64,000 nt of DNA from contig JALLLS010000023.1 of the NCBI GenBank assembly GCA_025094145.1, forward strand, positions 310,001-374,000, read 5' to 3'. This DNA is from Spinellus fusiger (lineage: Eukaryota > Mucoromycota > Mucoromycetes > Mucorales > Phycomycetaceae). Under the pieces are notes generated by a model. That model worked only from the letters and a program-made list of their open reading frames with translations. It was not told where the DNA came from and made no database searches. The translations under genes were made by a program, and so were the position numbers. Shown here one piece after another: positions 57,727 through 64,000 of this stretch (within the stretch, counting starts at the first letter, position 1; every line of letters starts with the position of its first letter).

Positions 57727-58143
57727 ATATTACTACAAGAAGCAGTGGCCTCTCTACTGTCACCTGTCAAGGTATAAATCACACTTCTATCCGCTTTATA
57801 AGCAGTGGTCTTTCTTTCCTTCTTTGTAGTGACGTATTACAGAAAGACAGCATCTTGGGGCTGTAGGAGTAAGAAGCCCAGGTGTACTACTTCACTTTCT
57901 TACGAAGACAGGAAGCAATAATCTGGGATATGCCTTATATAGAAACTTAGTTACAGTACCATGTGTCAAGTGCTACCATGGTATGTTAGAAAAGAATGAC
58001 TCTTATTTCCATTTCTTCTTTCTACCGTTCGTAGACGGAGATTCGAATGAAGATCTTTGGACTGCTATCAAACCACCACAAGAAATAGAAAATAAGCTAG
58101 ACCATAGCCATCCCTTCATATGTGACAAGGAAGATAATTTATA
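57727..58143 (+). CDS. Putative small multi-exon gene, frame unresolved
   Basis: Two blocks look coding: 57727–57777 (MGILLQEAVASLLSPVK, then a GT donor) and 57833–57981 plus 58035–58143, joined by a GT–AG intron (GNLGY-like SNNLGYALYRNLVTVPCVKCYH, then DGDSNEDLWTAIKPPQ, ending CDKEDNL). The first GT–AG junction that fits the donor puts a TGA in frame at 57829, so the first exon assignment is wrong or the gene is broken. No family recognised. Confidence 0.3.
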
Positions 58144-58261
58144 GTTGACAATTTATACCTAATAAGTAATAATTAATATAGAGAGAAAAAAAAAGATTAG
58201 TAAACATTTAAGAGTGGCCATATAATAAGTGATAATAGCTTACTGCTCTTCAACTATTGTT

Positions 58262-58437
58262 GGTAGAATATTTCCTATGAGACAAGCCTGTCAGAAGAAC
58301 AGCAACAGTACGCACTCGATGGTGAGTCATGTGATTCCCATGAGTATGATTACTATGGATACTATGATTACTATGGATACTACGGGTACTATGGATACTA
58401 CGAGCATGGTTACCATTATAGTCTAGCACTAATAGAC
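58262..58437 (+). other. Tyr/Gly-rich low-complexity frame
   Basis: Behind a TAG acceptor at 58267 a frame reads NISYETSLSEEQQQYALDG, then SHEYDYYGYYDYYGYYGYY and a TAG at 58435–58437. The DNA is a TACTATGGA-type repeat (58340–58410). It could be the last exon of a Tyr/Gly-rich protein, but no start or upstream exon is clear. Confidence 0.25.
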
Positions 58438-59084
58438 TAGCCCTCCTTCCATGTCTGTTGAAAGGTGTACACCAGCATTCATCGGATAGAAACATTCATT
58501 AGGTATGAATGTCCTGTACCGTGAAATACCCGTGAAATCAGTCGCTTGATCAGATAAGCTTACCAAAAGACAGCACTAGGATGGAACACAGTATAAATGC
58601 CTAATCCCCTTGTCCTGCCTTTTCCACTTTTAATGTATTCTCCATAATATACTCTATGGTAAACAGCCTAGGGTCTTTTTTATTTTTATATTTTATATTT
58701 TATTTATTTATTTGTGATATCCTCAAAATCCTATTTGCTATTATTTTGGTAGTTGGTAGGTCTTCTCTTCCGACCTCCAGAAGATAAAGAAAAAGTTTTT
58801 TTTCTTCTTATTTTCCCTTTTTCAGAAAACAGATTGAAATCAAAAATACAAAGCTAAGTCATGAAAAATACAAAAAAAAAAAAAGCATGCCCATGATAAA
58901 CACCGACGGTTGATTCTCCGCTTTACTTCAACCTTTCACTTTTCACTTTCTTCCTTTGACTTCTTCTTGCTTTATTTCCTTGTTACTGTTACTGTTTTCT
59001 TATTTACTGTATTCTTATTTACTAGCATCACTGGTTGTCTTGGTAACCTATTATTGGAGAGGATTGGTTTATTTTAATATCTTT

Positions 59085-59135
59085 ATATATATCTTTATAT
59101 ATATCTTTATATATATATCTTTATATATATCTTTT
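59085..59135. repeat. ATATATCTTTAT tandem repeat
   Basis: About four copies of a 12-bp unit in the presumed 5' region of the SLC41-like gene. Confidence 0.85.
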
Positions 59136-59189
59136 CTATTTCTTTTTATTAGTCTCTTTCCCCCTCTTTCCCCTCTTCTTTCTGTTCTT

Positions 59190-61242
59190 ATGGCACCCTT
59201 TCACGGCCCTGGTACCGAGATAGAACTCCAAATAAAAGTATCAGCAGACAGCGAGAATCCCAGCCTCCATTCACAGTACTATGTGGATGAATCGCGGTTA
59301 TCAGTAGGACACAGCCGTAGTCGTGGACACACTCGTACTGGATCAACGTCTTCTTTTGTACTGTTAAAAGCAGGTGTCTCCCATGATCATGAAGAAGACA
59401 CAGATCTTCCAGGAATTGGCTATGCTAGTAAACTGGCTACACAGGTAATTTATTTGTAGGAGTGGGTGGATGAGTCAGCTACTGACAGGAACACTACAAT
59501 GCGGTGGGGTCTATGACATCTAGGCACTTCCTTCTCTGTTAATCAGTGTTGTGGGTCTTGTCTTTGCTGGTTGGATGATGGACGTATTTCAGGTAGACAG
59601 GCCAAAGTGCATCTACAGAGGAAGAAGCGAATGAATTGAGACTCATTTCCCCCTCCCTTCTCTCTTTCTTTCTATTTATTTATTTACTTATGGTGGTGAC
59701 TGTAGCATTGGCCAGTGTTTATACAAGTCTCGGAGCTGTTTATTCTTGTGCCTGTATTATTGAACTTGAAGGGGAATTTAGAAATGAACTTGGCTGCTCG
59801 TGTGTCTACCTTTGTAAGTTGGTGATGGGCTGTCTATCCACACTATAGGAAACAGAACGCATCAGCGAATAACAATACTCTTAGGCTAACATGGGTGCTT
59901 TGGACTATCCCGAGAAACGCAACTCGATCATCTCAGGCAACCTTGCTCTTATCCAGGTCCAAGCCTTGGTCGCTGGTTCGATCGCAGGCCTCTTTTCATT
60001 TCTGTTGGGGATTCTTCGCCATCCCACAGCACCTACAACTGTCAGTGAGAGTATTCTAGTCATCACAAGTTCAATGGTGGCTGCTACAGTGTCTAGTTTC
60101 GTGTTGGGTGTGTTTATGTGTGGATTGATTCTATTGAGTCGAATGTTGCGCATTGATCCTGGTATGTGTATGGGACAATAACAAGACAAATAACAAAAGA
60201 GGGGATATTATCTAGACAATATTGCATGTCCAATGGCCTCTTCATTGGGAGATGTAGTGACGCTTGGTATTTTGGCAGGGTGTGCTCATTACCTACTGAT
60301 TCATTTGGGTAGTTATCCTAGTCATTGCCTTGGGCTTGTGCTGATGTACTTATGGACTTGTGTGTATCTGTCTATTTACACGTAGATTCTGCATTGAGTC
60401 TGTATATTCTTATCTCCATGCTGATTTCCGTTCCATTCTTTGCAAAGGCTGTATGGCGTAATAAACAAGTCAAATACCTGCTCTATTCTGGATGGACACC
60501 TATTGTCTTTGCCATGCTGATTTCTAGGTAAACATTGTGTATTTATTAGTGTGTGTATGTATGTGTAGTAGTAGAAAGACTTACACTCCACACCTTTTAG
60601 TTTTGCTGGACTTGTATTAGAGCGCTATGTAGAGCAGTTTAAAGGACTTGCCATGTTGACGCCTATTCTGTGTGGTAAGTTGTCTTGTTTGTGAGGCAAA
60701 AGAGACTCATTGTCAGGTCTTTGTGGCAATCTCGGGTCTATTTATGCCTCTAGAATAAGTACATGTCTCCATCGGGGAGTCCAGGAGCAATATTCCAGAG
60801 TAGAGTGGACATTGCTGCTGATGAATGTTCCTGTACAGATCCTCTTCTTGACTATCGTATGGCTGTTTGATTTGGGCCATCTCGACTTTAACTCTTATTT
60901 TGCTACAAGTTACTTTGTTGTGTCTATGCTGTGTGTAAGTTCATAGCACAGAAGAAGAGACAAACAAAGGCTGTTCTAATCCACTGCTATTTTAGACATG
61001 GCTGGCACTTAAAATGAGCAAGTCAATGACACTTGTATTATGGAAATACGGGTATGATCCCGATAACTATGTTCTACCTTATCTGTAAGTGTCTATAGCG
61101 TGGAGTGTCTTTATTCTTATCTTTTCTGTTTCTTAGCACTGCTATTATTGATGTGATATGTACTAGTCTGCTTGTTCTCTCTTTTACTGGACTGTCTGCT
61201 TATCATTTGTCTGATCTTAGTGCAGATCCTAATCATCATTAG
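59190..61242 (+). CDS. SLC41/MgtE-like divalent cation (Mg2+) transporter
   Basis: Ten exons (59190–59444, 59524–59592, 59706–59813, 59885–60161, 60216–60308, 60386–60527, 60601–60674, 60717–60934, 60996–61084, 61137–61242) give 476 residues in a closed frame. After a ~75-residue hydrophilic N-terminus, the protein follows SLC41: [40 protein letters not shown], then the hallmark [19 protein letters not shown]. Further membrane helices follow, a [19 protein letters not shown] repeat, and the second half with [15 protein letters not shown] and [20 protein letters not shown]. The two-fold inverted halves each carry the acidic/Asn pore signature of MgtE-type channels and transporters. Expected role is Mg2+ or other divalent cation transport at the plasma membrane or an organelle. 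Confidence 0.92.
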
Positions 61243-61346
61243 AAACCAAAACTATCCTACAATGTAAATAAGCTTCTTTCTTTCTACTTATAACTTTATA
61301 TATTGAGTTCTGTTACTATTAATGTTGTTACTGATATTGTTACTGA

Positions 61347-61388
<42 letters not shown>

Positions 61389-61800
61389 TACTACTACTAC
61401 CACTACCACTATCATCATTAGAGGGTACACATACACATCTATCTACGTGTATGGACAGTCATAGAGTAGACTGAACCCATACCACCAGACATGGATCCTA
61501 TTCTGTCCGATCCTGTCCTATAGACTAGTACATTTTTTCTTTAATACACATTCCATCCATTCTCGTTCATTCACTGTAATGATCTCCGTGTTTCTATATA
61601 GATTAAGAATATCCACCTATTATTACTCATCTATCAATGAATGGAGGGGAGTTTACTTTGAATTTATAGATCATGTATACTCTAAAAGGAAATAAATAGA
61701 GACCTTTCCATCTTGTCCCCGTTTCTCTCTCTCTTTTGTCCCTGACTCTCTTTTCTTTTTCTTTTTCTTTTTCTTTTTCTTTTCTCACGCTCAGGCATTG
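61243..61800. other. Spacer with ATT and CTTTTT tandem repeats
   Basis: (ATT)n at about 61346–61388 leading into CTA/CCA trinucleotides, and a (CTTTTT)n run at 61753–61785 just upstream of the kinase ATG. No gene seen. Confidence 0.6.
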
Positions 61801-61801
61801 A

Positions 61802-63290
61802 ATGCTGCGTTTGTCAGCTCTCCCACTTCGGCTGTCTCTCCTTTGTAGGGGAATTGCCACCAAAGCAACTGAAAAGCCTAATGGTCATGCGTTTTATGAT
61901 GATAAGATTATTACTGTAAGCACTCTGTTTCATTCTTTACCACCAAGACTGTAGGGAGGGGAGGGTGTTTTCTACAGTCGTCCTACAAAGGAAGAAGACG
62001 CCACTCTGCATACTCTTATGGATACTATTCACTCACTCACTCACTCACTCATTGTCTGTTCATTGGCCTTTCGGGGGGGAAAAAGGAACAATAGTATATT
62101 AGCCGACCTATCAAACCAGTAACATTGAAACAACTCGTTCGATTCGGACAGCCTCCCATCTCCCACCAAGGATTAAGAGAGTGTGCACACTACGCACGCG
62201 CAGAACTACCTGTCAGATTGGCCCGTAGAGTAAGAGCATTCCAAGGGCTTCCCTTTATTGTTGGTACCAATCCCTACATCCAAGAGATCTATAAACTCTA
62301 CTATGAATCCTTTGAAAGCACAGAGAAGTATGCTAGTGGACAGGATGGCACAGATGACAATGAGTTTGGAGAGATACTGAAGTATCTGGTGGATCGCCAT
62401 ACAGACACCATTCCTACACTGGCCAAAGGTAGGTCATTTACCCCTACGCTACCCCACCACTCACTGTGCAGGGTTTCTGGAATGCAAACAGTACATGAAT
62501 AGCCAGGACATGGCTTCTTTTCTTGATGATACAATTCATGCTCGTATTGGTATTCGTCTCATTGCTGAACAGTATCTCTCTCTTCTCCACCAACACACCC
62601 ACACAGAAACACCCAGTGATGGGTACATTGGCATCATTGACACTGAACTAAGACCTCTTAAAGTGATTCAGCAATGTGTTGACTTTGTGTCTGAATTGTG
62701 TGAAATCAACTACAACCAGACACCAGACATCATTATTGATGGACAGACAGACACCAGTTTCACCTATGTTCCTGTGCATCTTGAATACATTCTTACCGAG
62801 TTACTCAAGAATGCTCACCGAGCCACCATTGAGTACAGTCGAAAGATCAAAAGAACCACTATTCCTCCTATACAAATCACACTGAGCCAAGGAAAAGAGG
62901 ACATTGGAATCCGCATTAGAGATCAGGGAGGAGGAGTCGATGAGAAGGATCTGGACAAAGTGTTTGAGTATTCCTACACCACAGTCTCCAACCAGGAAGA
63001 CAATGGAGATCCTTCTGATGTATTTCGACAGATCACAGAAATGGCAATGCAAAGTGGTGTGGGTGGACCTCTTGCTGGTCTAGGGTAAGAGTCTTGTTCT
63101 GTTTCTTCTATAGGCATGGGGCATAGCTGTGGAGATTTAACCATGGTGTAGGTTTGGTCTTCCTCTGGCTCGTATGTATGCCAGGTACTTTGGAGGATCC
63201 CTGACGCTTGTATCTATGAGTGGCTATGGCTGTGATGTGTTTCTGAAGCTAAAGCGTATTGATGAGTCCATGGCAGAACTAGAGATCTAA
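61802..63290 (+). CDS. Mitochondrial PDK/BCKDK-family protein kinase
   Basis: Four exons (61802–61915, 62095–62428, 62472–63084, 63152–63290) give 399 residues. The N-terminus is an Arg-rich mitochondrial presequence (MLRLSALPLRLSLLCRG). The body has PDK/BCKDK features: TLKQLVRFGQPPI, ELPVRLARRVRAFQGLPF, FLDDTIHARIGIRLIAEQYL, the N-box HLEYILTELLKNAHRATIE (near residue 259), G1 box IRIRDQGGGVDEKDLDKVF (near 300) and G2 box GFGLPLARMYARYFGGSL (near 355). These GHKL-type kinases phosphorylate and switch off mitochondrial 2-oxoacid dehydrogenase complexes. Whether the target is pyruvate dehydrogenase or the branched-chain complex cannot be settled by eye; fungal genomes usually carry paralogues for both. 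The second-exon acceptor at 62094 is chosen because it alone keeps the frame. Confidence 0.9.
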
Positions 63291-63445
63291 GCATGTCTTG
63301 ACTCCACCTTCTCTTATGTTCATCTCTCATATATTTATACAATACTGGGCTCGTCTTGGTCGTGAAAATACATCTCTCATTAGCATACTTGTATTGTTAC
63401 AGTAGAGTTTTATTTCTTAATAGCATACTTTTTAATAGTAGAGAT

Positions 63446-64000
63446 TTACTTTTTAATAGTAGAAAAGGCACCATCACCAAAGTACTTTTCATTGGCTTGC
63501 TTCACTCTTTCTGCGGCTGCTGTAGGATCTATCAACTCAATGCCCTGTACAGGTGTGAAAGAGAGAGAAGAGGCCAATCCAGAGGTGATGCCAGAGGTAT
63601 TCCATGACTTCTTGGGTGCTTTCACTAGTCACAGTGGCATAAGGAAGAGTGGCATAAGGAGTAGCATAGGGAGGCTGTGGTTCTTCTTACCTTTGTTACG
63701 CTGGTCAGCCACAGAAGCACGAACCTTGCCAATCTGTTTAGCAGCCATGCCAAGTCCTTCTGTTTCATCACCAAAGTCCACCTCATCTTCTGCCTCACCA
63801 AAGGCCATTCGATTCCGTGCTGCTCTTAATTCTGTCATGGCATATGCCTCCTTCATCTTTCTCACTCTGTCTTTTTATGAGTTCCTGTGGCATTCTACTC
63901 CTTTATTACCTTCTTCCACCACGTCTCTTCTTGGGCCCTTCGTCAGGAATAGGCAGTGCCTTGGTTATTTTATGAGGAGCTGCTTCTTGCATTTTTTCAA
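63446..64000 (-). CDS. prp31: Pre-mRNA splicing factor Prp31, C-terminal part (3' partial gene)
   Basis: Minus-strand exons 64000–63910, 63866–63691 and 63624–63446 read [60 protein letters not shown], then after the last intron [20 protein letters not shown] and [19 protein letters not shown]. This is the conserved Prp31 C-terminal region following the Nop domain. Prp31 binds the 15.5K/U4 snRNA complex and holds the U4/U6·U5 tri-snRNP together. The N-terminal part lies beyond the window. Its stop faces the kinase stop with only about 155 bp between (convergent). Confidence 0.93.

Overview
The window looks like nuclear DNA of an early-diverging fungus, most likely Mucoromycota (Mucorales-like). 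It is AT-rich. Genes are split by short GT–AG introns, mostly about 40–80 nt. Gene content is typically fungal: class V myosin, an areA GATA-like domain protein, Prp31, a mitochondrial PDK/BCKDK-type kinase and an SLC41/MgtE-like Mg2+ transporter. Broken Fanzor/TnpB-like proteins of a kind I associate with Mucorales are scattered among them. The phylum is an inference from style and content; no rRNA or marker phylogeny was available.

Layout. 0–4 kb: 3' end of a class V myosin gene and a secreted subtilisin-like protease. 4–7.1 kb: non-coding DNA ending in a Fanzor-like relic. 7.4–11.1 kb: two minus-strand genes, a single-pass membrane protein with an 11-residue acidic repeat and an ankyrin protein. 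11.3–27.3 kb: a transposon-rich block with three related TIR elements. Elements A (16.18–18.55 kb) and B (24.70–27.07 kb) are nearly identical, inverted, and carry the same broken Fanzor-like gene; C (11.30–12.96 kb) is an older deleted copy. A and B bracket two convergent genes: a UHRF1-like Ubl–SRA–RING protein and an 891-residue protein I do not recognise. 27.9–30.7 kb: a gelsolin-family actin-binding protein and an areA GATA-like domain protein, convergent. 34.0–35.5 kb: a type I membrane protein with a probable beta-propeller ectodomain.

35.6–54 kb is almost gene-free and repeat-dominated. It holds a solo LTR with a 5-bp target duplication, a complete-ended but dead Tc1/mariner element, a foldback element with 255-bp arms, diverged LTR-like repeats, and a 5'-truncated LINE lying against the 5' end of an intact tRNA-Ile(AAU) gene. 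A second LTR copy and a LINE fragment follow. 54–64 kb is gene-dense again: methionine-R-sulfoxide reductase B, a small secreted protein, a tail-anchored protein, the SLC41-like transporter, a PDK/BCKDK-type kinase and the 3' end of prp31.

The host genes are not an operon and share no obvious pathway. Reconstructed exon sets for the membrane protein, UHRF1-like, 891-residue, gelsolin, areA-like, MsrB, SLC41, kinase and protease genes all give uninterrupted frames divisible by three, which supports those models. The most notable structures are the inverted Fanzor-carrying pair placed upstream of a DNA-methylation-reader gene, the foldback element, and the LINE/tRNA junction.
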